Of a stretch of DNA of 64,000 nucleotides, positions 49,417-62,900 are shown piece by piece. The notes beneath the pieces are model-generated. The model saw only the letters and a list, made by a program, of their open reading frames with translations, searched no databases and was not told the origin of the DNA. Position numbers and translations under genes: made by a program. Source of the DNA: Onchocerca lupi (taxonomy: Eukaryota > Nematoda > Chromadorea > Rhabditida > Onchocercidae); assembly GCA_028564675.1 (NCBI GenBank), contig JAOVVO010000060.1, positions 1-64,000 on the forward strand. Reading direction: 5' to 3'. Position 1 is the stretch's first letter; the number at the start of each line of letters is the position of its first letter.

Positions 49417-52400
49417 ATGGCCATGAGTAATCGTAAAGGATTGCTGGCCAGTCTTCGAACCTATCCGCCAGGTGTATTTTTCATGCTTGGCAATGAATTC
49501 TGTGAACGTTTCAGTTTTTATGGTATGCGAGCAGTTTTAATGCTATACCTGATCACCGAGCATCATTTTAGTGAAAAGTAAAAAATTTCATATCCATTTT
49601 AATCAATTTTACTAATCTTTCGATCAATTTAACTGACATTTCGATCAGTTTTACCCAATTGCTGGATGCCATTTCAATTATATCCTATAATAAATCAAAA
49701 TATATCATTATTCTCGAATTATATATATATACAGAAAGTTTATAGTCGGGCATCACTTTTCTACCATTCATTCGTTGCCTGTGCTTATATCGCACCTTTG
49801 TTTGGTTCCATCGCCGCTGATAACTATTTTGGTCGATTTCGAGTGATTCTTTGGATGTCAGCTGTTTATGTGATCGGTCATGTATTGTTATCAATTGGTG
49901 CCATACCACAACTGGATCAAAGTTTCCGATCGATATTCGATTTCGGCGGATTAGCTGTCATCGCTCTTGCTACTGGTGGTATAAAGCCTTGTGTTTCTGC
50001 ATTCGCTGCTGATCAGGTTGCATTTTTTATCTTGAAAATATTGAGAAGACGAAGTTTTAAAAGAATGATTAATTCATTTTTAATTCCAATTTCAAATGAA
50101 AGAGTTATCATGTATTGTATATGGTTGTTGCGATATTTTAACAAGCCATTTGAAAAATATAAAAATTCGAAATACATCAATAAACAACTATTCATTCTTT
50201 TAATCACTGATGACAGATTTCTCAAGTCAAATTTATAACTTTTGAATTATTACGATCAAATATTTAAACCAATGAAATGCTAATTCGCAAGACTAGAATT
50301 TGTTCCTTTTTTCAATTTTTTTTTTTGTCTTTTAAAGAAAAATTATACACTGTCTCAATAAAATTTTCAAATTTGATTTATCTAATATAGAAGTTTTTGT
50401 TGAAATTTTTAGTTTGAAGAAAAGCAAGAGAATGAAAGAAATCAATTTTTCTCATTTTTCTATTTTGCTATCAACGCCGGCTCTCTATTAGCAATTTTAT
50501 TGACACCGATACTGCGCGGTCGAGTGAAATGTTTTGGTTCCGAATATTGTTTTCCATTGGCGTTTGGTAAGTGAATGATGATGACTTATGATTTTCCAGA
50601 AGGAATGAATGGGATGATTGCAATTGAGAAACTTTGAAGTTTATGAAGTCAGGTTTGTTGAGATATTCTAATTCAGGTGTTCCCGGTGTGCTAATGTTGC
50701 TGGCCTTCATATTATTTCTAGCCGGTTGGCGATATTATAAAATAGTTCCACCTGGAAAGGGTAATGTCGTTTTCAATGTCTTCTGCTGCATTTGTTATGC
50801 TGCTCGAGAAAAATTCAGCAGCTTTGTAAGGTATGCATCGATTTCTAATTTCACATAAAAGTTTGTCAAGTGTTCGTTATAATTAGAATTATCACTTCGT
50901 GAAATATCATTTGCATCTAGTTCATAAGATATCCAACAACTACTAAAAGCTAATACTTTCTAAAATATTCAAAAACTCTGCAAGATTTGAGATGAAAAAG
51001 TGAAGAATTGAGGTCATGGTTCATTTTGGACAGCAGTGATTTCACTATTATCAACTATAATCCTGCTGGCTAGCTTACTTCAAAAATTCCTTAGTCTGTA
51101 AGTGCGTGAGAGAACTGATATGATCATAGTCCACATGCTAATTGAAAATTTGAAGTGAATTAACCTTCGTTTGACTAACTCAGCTAAGCCGCAGTTGATT
51201 TCTAAATTGAATTGTACTTTGTAGAGGTCAAGGCAAAGCTAAACATTGGCTTGATTACGCTTCACCCAAGTACAACGATCATTTCTTGCGCAGTGTTAAA
51301 AGTTTGGTATCTGTTTCAACTCTGTTTGGACCAGTTATACTGTTTTGGGCACTATTCGATCAGCAAGTAATTAATTGTTAATTTTAACAAATTTTACAGA
51401 AATTGGCTAAACAATCGTTTTTGGTTCTCCAGTATTAATCCGTGTTTCTGTCGATTGTTCATTCAAGTTCAATAAAATGGCATTGATTGCATTTTTTTTT
51501 CTTTTTTTAAGAGGCAAATCTTTCCACAATATTTAACTAATAGAAAAAAGTACCAACTTGTTTGAAATTATCAATTCCTTCAAAATATTAGTAGTAATGG
51601 AAAATATATGTATGATTCCAATTTTCAAAGAAAGAGATTGAAATGACGAGAAAATCTTTTTTCTTCTTTCTGATTATTTTGAAAAATTTTTGATTTTTGG
51701 GAAGAGGAAGTTAATAAATATATTTATGAATTATACTTTTTTCGAACATTTCCGGAAGAGAAAGAAGTAAATTCAATAAACTTGAGTAAAAAGAAAGGAG
51801 AAGATTATTTGTTGATTGCTTTTCTATTAAAATAATTTAATTGGAAACATCATACAGGAATAATTTTTTATGGAATTAAATTTTTCTATAGCTCAGATAA
51901 GATTCAATCGAAATTGAATTTTCTTCATTATTTGAATTAGAGATGAGTCCTTTCACAAAATTACGATTTTTAAAAATTACTTTAATTATTTAACACCAAA
52001 TTCTTTTAATCCATATTTATCCTGCATAGTTCAGCGCGGTAAAATTGAAATTGTAGAACTCAATGGATATTGATAGAATAAACAAAAAAAAAAAAAAAGA
52101 TAAGGACAATTCATTTGTAAAATAAGAATAATTTTTATATTAAATGAGGTAATGTGGCAATTTAGAAATGATATCAAAGTTTTTTTTTACATAGGAGAAA
52201 CTCTCAGCTCAAATATTTGTCCTTTGCCTCAAGTAATTGTCCCTTGGCTACAAGGAACAAAAAATCTGGCTTTTGTAGCAAATTTTTTTTAGGGTAGCAC
52301 TTGGGTGCTGCAAGCTCGACGTATGAATGGTCGTGTTGGCCCATTTATGATATTACCAGATCAAATGAATACCTTTAACCCACTGATTGTTCTTATCACA

Positions 52401-54311
52401 GTACCCATATTTGAAGCATGGATCTACCCAGTAGTTCAAAGGTTATGCAAAGTAACACCTCTTCGAAAAATGGCTGCAGGTGGTTGTCTTGCAGCTATAG
52501 CTTTCGTCATGGCTGGGCTATTACAAGTAATACTTCTAATGCAACATTTTTAGTTTCTTGATAACAAATAAATTTTATGAATTGAGAATTTTTAAGATGA
52601 TATACTGTAATTATTAAATAAATATTACAGTACGACAACTACAGTAGGATAAATTAAATATTACAATAGGGTAAGAATTTTTCCAATCTATTTTTCTTGA
52701 TAGTTAAAAGTGAATAAAACGATGGAAGCATGCCCAGCACATGGTAGAGTGATTCTGCAATTATTCGGTGATTCTTCTCATTCCTACGAAATTAATGGAA
52801 CAAAACTTATTGATGGAAAGATCGATTTACCGGAAGGTGTTTATACCGTGACATCGAATTCGATTGAAAATGTGCAAAGTTTTCAATTGAATTTGTCAAG
52901 TGCTGCATCTGGATATGTCGTCGGATTATTTAAATCATCTCGAAATGAGTCAGTCTAATTTCAGAATTTTTTGCTTTTATGTTCAAGCATTATTACATAT
53001 ATTAATTTATCAATTCAATAACCATTACTTTTTTCACTTTTGCAATTCTTGTTGTTTCAGAAGTAACTTTTCCTTTTTCCCCTATAATTGTGAGAAAACG
53101 GAAAATGGAAGAACACGGTTGTATTTGTTGGTGCCGGATGATTCCATTCTAACAAATGGAAGTTTTTACATTGTTGATTCTCATCAGAATATCCATCAGA
53201 AAGCAGTTATCAAATCAGGCATTTTTTGCTCTCTTATTAGATAATCATGATTAAGATGCACGATAACAGTTTAATCTAAATCTCTTTAATTACAAATCAT
53301 TTTATTTCACTATTCCGTAATATAGTTCATAGGTCAAAGCTAGTCTAACGTAGTAGGATATTTGTGATAACTCTAAAATAATTGTATAATCATAAATTTG
53401 GCTCCAAATGAGATGATTAATAGAATGAAAGCGTTTGTTTGTTTATCATTAAAGTCAAATCAGTCGAATTTCGTTGTGAGTAATATTAATCACGATTATT
53501 TGAATATAATCATTATTCATCCCAATCAGTTATCATCCTCAGGTCAACATGTGGACATCGAACCAGCACTGATCAGTTCACCTGAATATGTGCTAAAAAT
53601 TGGTCCCGGTAATTGTTCGGTTTCTGATTGCCCGTACAATTACAGTATTTACGCAGAAGCTGGTGGTGCTCATATAGTATACATTACCGAGAATATAATT
53701 AATCTCTACACTGTTGTAAGACCAAATACGGTCAACATACTTTGGCAGTTACCGCAATTTTTTGTCATAACCGTCGGTGAAGTGTTATTTTCGGTTACTG
53801 GCTTGGAATTCTCATACTCACAAGCATCACCAAATATGAAGTCGGTATTACAGGTAAAATTTAACAAAGATATTAAAGTTTTTAACAAATTTAAATTCTT
53901 GTCATATTTTCAAGCACTTCTTTGCAAATAGGATGTTAAATTTAGTCGCAATTTAAATTATTTTAAATAATCAAATGGCAACAAGAAAAAGAAGGAATAT
54001 CACAAGCAGCAACAAACCATCTTGTCCGTAAATATAGTTTGCTTAAATTTGGTTTATAGGCTATTTGGTTGATGACTGTATTCCTGGGTAATGTGATAGA
54101 TATTCTGATTTCCGGATCACATATTGTTGCCGAACCGGCCACCGAATTTTTCCTCTACGCTTTTATGATGGTTATTGTAATTGGATTATTTATCATACTT
54201 GCAATCCGATATGATTACAATAACTATGCAAGAGATGAAGATGCACAACTTAAATATATCGAGAAACAATCACTTCACGGAAATGCCATGGAAAATGGCA
54301 ATCTGTCATAA
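49417..54311 (+). CDS. Proton-coupled oligopeptide transporter (POT/PTR2, PEPT family)
   Basis: Ten exons: 49417-49577, 49746-50016, 50413-50566, 50677-50830, 51225-51366, 52293-52526, 52704-52948, 53061-53218, 53543-53853, 54060-54311, joining to about 693 aa (PEPT1 about 708). Seen: EFCERFSFYGMRAVLMLYLI (the ExxER motif), GGIKPCVSAFAADQFEEKQ, FYFAINAGSLL (PTR2 signature), HWLDYASPKY, FWALFDQQGSTWVLQA, a large extracellular domain at about residues 375-570 with N-x-S/T sites, then GEVLFSVTGLEFSYSQASPN and two last TM segments. Known: moves di- and tripeptides into cells with protons; nematode relatives are the pept/opt genes. Odd: the first coding exon stays open upstream of the ATG to an acceptor at 49351 (SDQQNPLLTSSNKF in frame), so a further 5' exon is likely. 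The exon 8-9 junction is modelled as GC-AG (TCAG/GCATTT), because the canonical alternative adds a less plausible insert. Confidence 0.92.
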
Positions 54312-56803
54312 CATCAGATTCAAAATTATTTTAAATAGTGCAAACTTGCAAAATTAGAAGGCTAAAAATCGATGGAACTCAGAAAGAATTTAGTATTATC
54401 TTATCATCTTGAATATATTGATATGAAATAAGATAAGATTAGACATAATGGATTCAAGTTTAATATTTTTGTGGTACTAAATATCTATATTATTATATTG
54501 AAAAACTTATGTTAACTAATTAATATATTATCCTGCTCCTGCAATCTTCTTTTGAGAGAATAGGAAGGAATTTTTTAGTTATTTTTTAAGTATGATAATG
54601 AGTTTGTCATTAAAATCATGACCTGTTTCCCGTGTAATATAGTAATTAAATAGTGTAATTCATAAAGAGGTTTACGGAACCATTTCATTATCAAATCAGT
54701 TATCATAGGAAATTCTAATAGTTTCATTTTTTTATCTCAAATGATTTATATTCTAACAATTCTTATCTTTCATGATTATTCAAAAAATAGGAATGAAGAA
54801 TGCCGTAAGTCAGGGATTCCTTGAGTTTGATTTAGTATTTCTGGAGCTCACAACCAACACAAAAAGTCAAGAGAGGTGACAATAATTTTAGCACCTGTAC
54901 CTGTACATATATGTCCAATTAACTGAAATGAATGAAAATGATAGGAATAAAATGAAGTTTTATATTTAAACATTGAGCTACAGTACTCCTTGAAAATATT
55001 TCATTTAAGTTTGAGGGAAAAAAGTTCGCTTTTGACAAATGAAGTACAAGAAAGTTTGTAAAATACACTTCCTCGTCTTCATATCTCTCATAACTTTTTG
55101 CTGCTTTTTTATACTTCACTGCAACTGATCGTCAACGATTGTTTCTTTAAATGGTATCAGTATTTATAATTCGAATTCAGAATGCAAAGTTTAGTTTTTT
55201 CCCACTAATAGACACTTCCTCATTTGAATGCTTTCACGAATTTTAAATTCTCGTGATTTTTCAAAGCAGATAAAAAAATACCTTCACTTAAAGCTATTTT
55301 TTGGAAGATTCTGCAAATTCTTGTTGGAATGCTCTCAAATCAGACAATATGGGAACCAACCTAAAGAAGAAACTTCTAATAATACAGGCCAGAAACTTAT
55401 AACAATACAGGCCAGTACTGAATTAAGGCCTTATTTCCCCCCTTTTACTTATTATTGCTTTAATAATCGCCATATATTATTGCTTCAATGCTCATTCTGT
55501 ATCTTGTTTGATCATTGTGATCAAGTTCCTTCAATGCTTTGATCTTAGCGTAGAAATTTCAAATTATTGTTGAATATTTTGTTCTCCTCTCTCATTCCCT
55601 CCCATCTCTGATTATCAATTCTTCGAATAACTTCAAGATGACTTTTTCTCTTCTTCCAGTTGACTAATTGATGTGAATCATTTCTTTAGCATAATTTTAG
55701 GACAAACATTTCACAAATAAATCTTCAGTTGCTGTTTTTCACTTATTTATTCGCTTATTTATTTGATGCATGAAAAAAGAATTATTGGCAATATTGTACG
55801 TTGTAACAGCACCAAAAAATGTGAAAATCGACTTGAAAGACTGCAATAATTATTTCCCTCAATCTCCAATAGAAAATTAAGACACGATTTTAAAGATAAT
55901 TGATTGCTTAATTTGAGTTGCTCTTTAAGTTTAAGCCAATTTCAAATCTATTAACATTTGCGCTATTTACTTTGACGGAAAAAAACTCGAAATCTCAAAT
56001 TAACCCACTTGGTATTTTATGAAAAAATCTCAAAGTTCTAAACATTCATCAGTATTTCACGATTTTTAAATATCCCAATACGCTTTGGAAACGCTTTTCG
56101 ATGAAACGAACGTATGCTATGTGGATGGAAATATTTATAACACAAATATTTTGATAAACATTTCAGTAATTGCTACATCTTAAACTCAGAAAAAATATAG
56201 CTTATTCGGATTACTTGCAGTTTTGGTTATAGGAATAGTCGCTGTTGACATTTTTTTAATTATCCAAGGATAACAAAAAAAAAAAAAAAAAAGAAAATTT
56301 CATCTCCAATTTTCAAAAATAATAAGCAAAAAAGGCAAAACAATAAATGAATGTTTTGAGAATAGTTACAAAAGCTAATCGTACCATAGAATGGAATTTT
56401 CATGGAAGAAATCATAGGTGAGTGTTAAGAGATGAAATTCAACACTTCATTCAAGGAGAAATAAGATAACACAGACTTGATACGTCAATTTAAAAAAAAA
56501 TTTTCAAAAACAAATTTTAATACGGAGACCATTTTAAGAAACATGAAGGCTCATCTTTCAATGTTTGACAATAAATAATAAGTGTTAGTGCTGTTATGTC
56601 TCAGGATTTTACAAAGACAATATGAAACTGATTATGGAAATAAAAAAAAAGACAAAAGTGAAAACTCAAAGTATTGAAGCAAAGGCATTCTTCTGAGTAC
56701 AAATGAAATTTAAAGTGAATAGAAAACAAATTTGCACTGCATCGTATTCATGATAAAGCTCAGTGGTCATATTGTATTGAAAAACTAACTGACTGGGTCA
56801 GTT
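54312..56803. other. Convergent 3' spacer
   Basis: Lies between the POT stop (plus) and the stop of a minus-strand gene, so it mainly holds two 3' ends. AT-rich, with stops in all frames. A minus-strand stretch near 55055-55110 (KYKKAAKSYERYEDEE) looks faintly protein-like but has no partner. The direct repeat AGGCCAGAA/AGGCCAGTA occurs near 55387 and 55410. Nothing else noted. Confidence 0.5.
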
Positions 56804-57605
56804 TTAATTTTGATGTTTCATATTTTTAGAGGTTAGCAGCAAGAACTGCTGATCAGAACCGATGTTTTGGAGTTGAAAAATAGTTTCCAAGCTATCATAT
56901 TGCTTTTTAAGAGCTGCAGATTCCATTTCCATTTTCACTGGTGCCGAAAGGATAACGAACTGAAATATTTATAAGATGGAAATACTGCAAGTTACTTGAT
57001 TGCCAATTTGAAAATAAATATTTTCAAGTGTTTATAAAGGAAGCATTGAAGTCCTCGAACAAAAACTCTGAATTCATTGGTGACTTACTTGCGTTTTTGA
57101 TAACTGCGTATGACTTCCAAGCCATCGATTTTTCAAAAACATTGTTCCAAGCGTTAAGTATTTGAAAATAATCAGGAGAAGAAGTATGATTAGTATAAAA
57201 AGTACAATTTTGATAAGACTTGATAATGAGGTAAACTCCAAAGCCAATATATCGGCATCTCCTGCAAGAAAAAAACTTGTCAAGAAGTTGTGATTAGCAA
57301 GCATAAAAGTAAATAGATATAAATCAAATGAGTAATTAGTAAGAGTATTCTTGTCATTAAGTGGAATAGCTATGTGTTTCTAAAGAATACTAGGAAACAA
57401 TTTTTTCCTTCGAAATGATGGAAAATACAGATTAAAAAATGAATATTTTGCTAAAATGAATTCAACCAACAAGCCTGTGATTTTATTGGAGAAATTTGTA
57501 AAAGCAATTTCAAATCGGCCACCAAGCTTATCAGCCGTTGCAGTGATCGATTTGAAAAACTTGGTGCCAGCGGACTGAATCATTTGGATGGTATTGTCTG
57601 ATATA
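56804..57605 (-). CDS. Unrecognised single-pass membrane protein (3' exons; 5' end not found)
   Basis: Three phase-compatible minus-strand exons: 57475-57605, 57089-57261 and 56804-56959 (stop). The first reads SDNTIQMIQSAGTKFFKSIT, then TADKLGGRFEIAFTNFSNK. The second reads GDADILALEFTSLSSL, then a strong membrane segment (IVLFILIILLLLIIF) followed by basic KNRWLGSH. The third reads FVILSAPVKMEMESAALKKQ, then YDSLETIFQLQ, to a stop after KHQN. Exon 2 has excellent splice sites (TTCTTGCAG and GTAAGT). The layout suggests an outside N-terminal part with a helical or coiled region, one TM and a cytoplasmic tail of about 75 residues. The exon 1 donor must be GC (ACAG/GCTTGT) or a later CCTA/GTATTC. 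I do not recognise the family. The start and any signal peptide lie upstream (above 57605) and were not resolved. Confidence 0.6.
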
Positions 57606-59636
57606 CTGAAATTCCGAATTTAAATCAATGTTTATATAAATCGAAGAAAGCAGACATTTCTACTTATCGATTATATTTAATGAAAAGATGAATGAACAAC
57701 GCTTTTTAAAGACAAAAAAGGTATTAGACATTCGAAAAGCGATAATTTTATCACAGCAAATTAATAATCATCGGAGATTTTAATTTTAATTTCTGAAAGC
57801 TAAATTCCAAGAAATGATGGGAAGTAAACGAAAATAAAAGATTTTTGCAGGAACGGGCATAACGTTGGAAACTACTTGATGCTTTTGCAAAAAAAAAAAA
57901 AGTATTTATTGCAGGAAAATAGTTACGCTTTATTGATGGATTGGATATGGACAATAACGGTACTTTCAAATATAATAGTAGAATATAGTAGTATTGAAAT
58001 AGAAGCAAGAACAGCATTAGAGTGAGTAAAAAATAATAAAGAAAGAATCGAAAGATAAAATCGAGAGTGCTTTTTGGCCGTTAACATCCCTTTTTATGGT
58101 GGAAAGATCAAACATGGACGTGGTTATAAGACCGGAAGATTTACATATGAATGAGTCTCCGATTTTTTACAATAGAAGTTAAGCATGGTAATCACAAACG
58201 AAGTTAGCTATGTGAACAAAGGAACAATTTTATATTTTACAACATATCTCGATTGGGTGTGCTAATTTTTAACAGTATAAGATGGAGAGTTTTACATATG
58301 AATTGGATCAGCACATATTTCAGATATTTCCACCTTCAAATTTTAGAAGAATTTACATATGACTTGAATTACCGATGTTCAGGATATAAGTTTAGCAAGT
58401 GTTTAAGACATAATCTGAAAGAATTTAATAGAAAAAATGCAAGTACCTTGAGATAAAAAAATTTTTTTTAAAAATTATTTCGGTTTTTCCCACAATTACG
58501 ACGATATTGGAGATATTGCATTAAAAAGGCACAGAATATGTCCACTCAATGTTGCTCGTTTAGTCAATTTCTTTTTTTTTTTGCAAATGAAATGTTGCAC
58601 AATGTGTCAATTCACTGAATTACCTTAAACAATTGCATTTGCTGAGATATCACTGATAGCATCACTCAGTCAAGCATTCCTTTGTTTTTTAACTAAATAA
58701 ATCAGTAAACAGACAGTTCATTTAATGGTTGAAAATCATTTTCTTAATTCGTTATTTAGGTGTTTACCTTCCATTTTGATCAAAAATTCATGAGAATGTG
58801 AGTTAACATCTTTATAGTGCTATAAGGAAGCATAACCTGGATTCATCCTGAAGATAGCTTTTCTAGAAGGCACAAGAGATGTTGCCAATCTAATCAATGC
58901 AAACTGACAAACTTTAAAATTCAAACGCTCTTTTGATAATATTCAAATAACAGATGAAAGTTGATATAAATCTACGCACACAGCCGTCTGGGAAAAAATC
59001 AGGAGGAAAGGGAATAACAATTAGCTGATATAAAGAAGTGAAAGGAAAGTCGATAGAATGTGGTTGATTCAGAGATGAAAGAGAAGAGATAAAGACAGAG
59101 CAAGACATATTTTATATTACATCAATAACCTTTTTTCCCAAAATATTGTGAAAATTTCATAGATTATTTAGGGAAACCTGTTTTTATGCGCTCGCAAACA
59201 TTTATATGTATCTCTGCTAATGTTGGTTCCGGTAATTATCAGACTTTTTGTTGAAATGGCTGACTCTGAGGATGCAAAAACATACCGTCCAATTATTATT
59301 CCTGTAATTGAGCAGTTGGTATTCTTCTTTGTTCATTTTTTTGATAAAAAATAAGATCGAATCACAATTTATCGATGATTTTCTAAAATTCTTATCAGTA
59401 ACATCTCACTACCATTCTTCTCTTAAAGACAATCTACGACAATCCCCAATCGATTTCGTACTCACTGGTGGCTCTGTAGATGACAAAGCAATCCAACAAC
59501 GACACTGACAGCTACCTGCTCAGATAACATAAATATTCAAAACTCCCCGTCAAATCAGTTTAAAAGTTGGGATGCGACAATTGCATAGTGCGTCAGCAGT
59601 TACCAGGAATGGTATATGACAACGCCATGTTCGTAA
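57606..59636. other. Divergent upstream region
   Basis: Between the minus-strand membrane-protein exons and the plus-strand Lys-rich gene. It should contain the missing 5' exon(s) of the former. One hydrophobic minus-strand frame (start MLFLLLFQYYYILLL, near 58017) could be a signal peptide, but its donor is out of phase with 57605. A plus-strand ATG frame at 59256 (MADSEDAKTYRPIIIPVIEQ) ends in a donor-like TTG/GTATTC. No other coding signal is evident. Confidence 0.4.
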
Positions 59637-59755
59637 ATGCGTGAGTTGGGATTTCCGTGGACATATACGTCTGTGAGTGTATGCTTGAGTTGGGACCTTC
59701 GTAGGTGTTTACGGTCGCACGTATATGCGTGAGTTGAAATCTCGATGGAGGATGG
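59637..59755 (+). repeat. 44 bp minisatellite, about three copies
   Basis: ATGC(G/T)TGAGTTG recurs at 59637, 59681 and 59725, exactly 44 bp apart. The rest of each unit is diverged but GC-richer than its flanks (CCGTGGACATATACGTCTG, TTCGTAGGTG). It sits 150-270 bp upstream of the start of the Lys-rich gene. Confidence 0.8.
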
Positions 59756-59908
59756 TTAGTTTGGGGATTTATGATCTTTGGCTATAATATCGCAGTGTTA
59801 TATTATTGAAGGCGACGACGAAACTCTTTATGGAAAATACGATTTCATTGAAAATGCACCATTCACATAAATTTCTTCTAAATATTCGTATTTTTAGTCA
59901 GTTGCCGA

Positions 59909-62900
59909 ATGGCAAAGGAGGAGGAGGAGGAGGAAGTGAAGCCGTCGTCGAGTGACGCTATCATTGCGTCATTGATCAATGAAGTGCGCAAAACGAATGA
60001 GGTGATTTTTTTCAAATTTATTGAAATACCAAAAAAAAAAAAAAATCCTATTTCTATTGAGTAGTCTATGAATCATCGTGAAAGAAAAGAATTTTCAGCC
60101 GTTCGATGTGGAAAGCTTAATTGGTGGAAGACTCGACGTTATAACAAAACGGTAAGTCTAATCTGCTTCGAACAGAATACGTGTACGTTGCATGATCCTT
60201 TCTGTAAAGTAGCATTTGATGAGATTGATATGATAAATTATTTCATCGCAGTACAGTATTGTTATTTGTTTCAGATCATTAAAAGCTTTTTTGTTTTGAG
60301 TGAGAACATGTTACTAAAAAGGTTCATGTTGGTTTTAGTTCGGCTTAATTGTTTTTGAGTTGGAGGTTGTAATTTTTATTATTTTAGTTTTTGGGGAATT
60401 TTTATAGAATATTATCTTTTTTTTTTCTTTTTTAGATTGTTATAGAAAATGAAAGGATGACAGTTTGCTCGTTTTTGCACAATAAAATTTGAACGTTAGA
60501 ATTTAAACTAACAAAAATTTTATAATTAAAGCCTTAAACAAACCTGGGGAAATTTTTTATATGGGGTGATATTTTGGTAAGTTGATTTGGGTTTGTTATA
60601 TGAATGTTAAAACATTCGCTGATTTACTAGCGATCGTTTATGTAGCGTAACATATCACTATGAATAATTACTGATGCGATTCTAATTTCTACTATTTTTA
60701 TCAATTTTGTTCCATTATGTTAAATATATCGTATTTTGACAACAAACATATTTTGAACATTTGGCTCATGGATTTAAAACTCTGCATTCTTATTCCAGAG
60801 AGACAGAAAGTGATGGAAGTCTTTCATTACATGGATATATTAAAAAATCAAAACGTCATAAGGACAAGAAATCTAAAAGAAGCAGGAAGTCGAAATATAA
60901 ATTACGATCTAAGTCGAAATCACCGTTACACAAAAGGAAGAAGTATACTGTCATGAAATTTATTTTTGACAAAAATAAGTTTTATCTTTTGTTATATTTC
61001 TAGTTTTTATTAAAGTCACTTCAGACATCGAAGTCGCAGTCGTTCTACAAGTATAGAAGGGAAAACTTGTCATGAAAGCATCGAAAAATTTGTCACTTAC
61101 ACTATTCCACCATCCGTTGAAGCCGTTATGGAAAAGGTTGTTTTTCATGCCTAAATTATGATGATGTTAAAATTATCAGGTATGTTGGTAGTTGTTTGCT
61201 AAGAAATGATGCATTTAAGTTGCTAAATTCTGCATCATATTTTGCTTAAAATTTTTACCGAGATGATAAGGAATTTTTTTGAAAGTTGGAAAGCAGTAAG
61301 TAATCTCTTAGTGAAAAAGCCGATGAGAATTGGAGCTGATATAGGTTACCGTTGAATCATGTTAAAGTAAATAGCATTGTTTCTAATATGTATTTAAATT
61401 GACAATGTAACAAGTTCCCTTCCTTATGTATAAATGAAGTTTAAAATTCCAGATCTCAGATGATGAGGATGATCTTCCCGTTGGTGCAGACTTCCTCAGC
61501 ATTAGTGCTAGCAGTTCAAAAATGGATGGAAAAAATGCAGCATTTCAAGATTTTTCTACTGCTGCACAAAATAAAACAAAAGAATTTAGTGAATATTATT
61601 TTTACTTCTTTTTTTTTTTTCGTTTTTTGTTTTACGAATTGTTTTTGAAAAATTAGCTACATTTCTTTTGCCATATAGATGTTAATGAAGAAGTGTTTCC
61701 TTTGGCCAAGAAGAAAAAGAAGTCAGAAAGTCCACCTATTCTGAGGAAGCCACGCCCATTATCGGAGATACTGGCAAAGGTGCGAGCCGAAAGAGATAGC
61801 ACGTTTGTACCACGTAATATTAAATTGAAGCAAGAAAATGGGAAAAGGTAATTGAAGGGAATGTTGCTTCGATTTTGTATCATAAAATTTTATGATATTA
61901 GTTTGCTTAAATGTATAAAGATTCTTTTTTTTTTTTTTAAATAATATAATCATGCTATTTTATAATCATAGTCATGGATTTAGATTATTATAATCATACT
62001 GATTCAAATCTATGGTTTTCTGCGAAATTAAATCAGATATCTTATCACACTCAAACAATATCAAAGTACATTTGATGTTGAGAAGTTTTCAGTTGATCAG
62101 TTTAATTTTTATCGGATATATCAGTGTATTATATTCTTTGCCACTACTCTTCTCTCCAGTGTCTTAAAAAAACAAACAAGTTTTCATTGTTTGTCTTTGT
62201 TTTATGCTGCGAAATCTTGAAATGATGCTATTCTAATTACAGTTTTGGCGAGTCAGCTGTAGATGTTGTCAATCATGCAGTTCCAAGTAATTTTTTCTTT
62301 TTTATTATAGAGACGAAAAACTGTAAACGTGCCATTTTTTACTTTGCATATTCTTCTAGTATTCTATCAATTTATTTGTAGATGTTGCAGAAAGCGATGG
62401 TAGTAGACATGACAATGTCGAGTATGGTCCAAGACCACTGGAAGCTCTTGGGACACAACCAATCTCCGATGATGAGGATGAATTACAGTTATCACCTCTT
62501 AAAATAAAACAAACTGAAGCTTCAAAGTCCATTAAAATCGCCACTATAAGCAAGGTTATTCTGTTATCTGTAATATCTGATCCTGCTAATAACTTTAGGT
62601 TTTTTAGTGAATTTTTTTTTTTTTTGAAAAAGTTAAGCTAATCCTTTGGGTTAGCTTAACTTTTTCAAACGATTCACAGCAGCTTTTAATTAAAAGTTTG
62701 AGCTTCAGTCAATTATAAATGGAAAATATATCTATCGTTAAGAATCGACCTTTGTATAATATTTACATTTAATCCAATCATAGTTATGAATGTAATGATC
62801 TGAACAAACCATCAATATGTTGCTTTTGTATTTTTATTAATGTTTATTTATTAATATTTTCAGTTTTCTGTGAGCTGCATCTCTTATAAAGCCCCATTTC

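Noticed and set aside
54919..55119. Minus-strand KYKKAAKSYERYEDEE stretch as an exon
   Set aside because: Possible acceptor and donor, but too short, no family recognised, and in the convergent 3' spacer.
57751..58017. Hydrophobic MLFLLLFQYYYILLL frame as first exon of the minus-strand membrane gene
   Set aside because: Its natural donor (TTGAAA/GTACCG) is phase 0, whereas the exon at 57605 needs phase 2; kept only as a remark.
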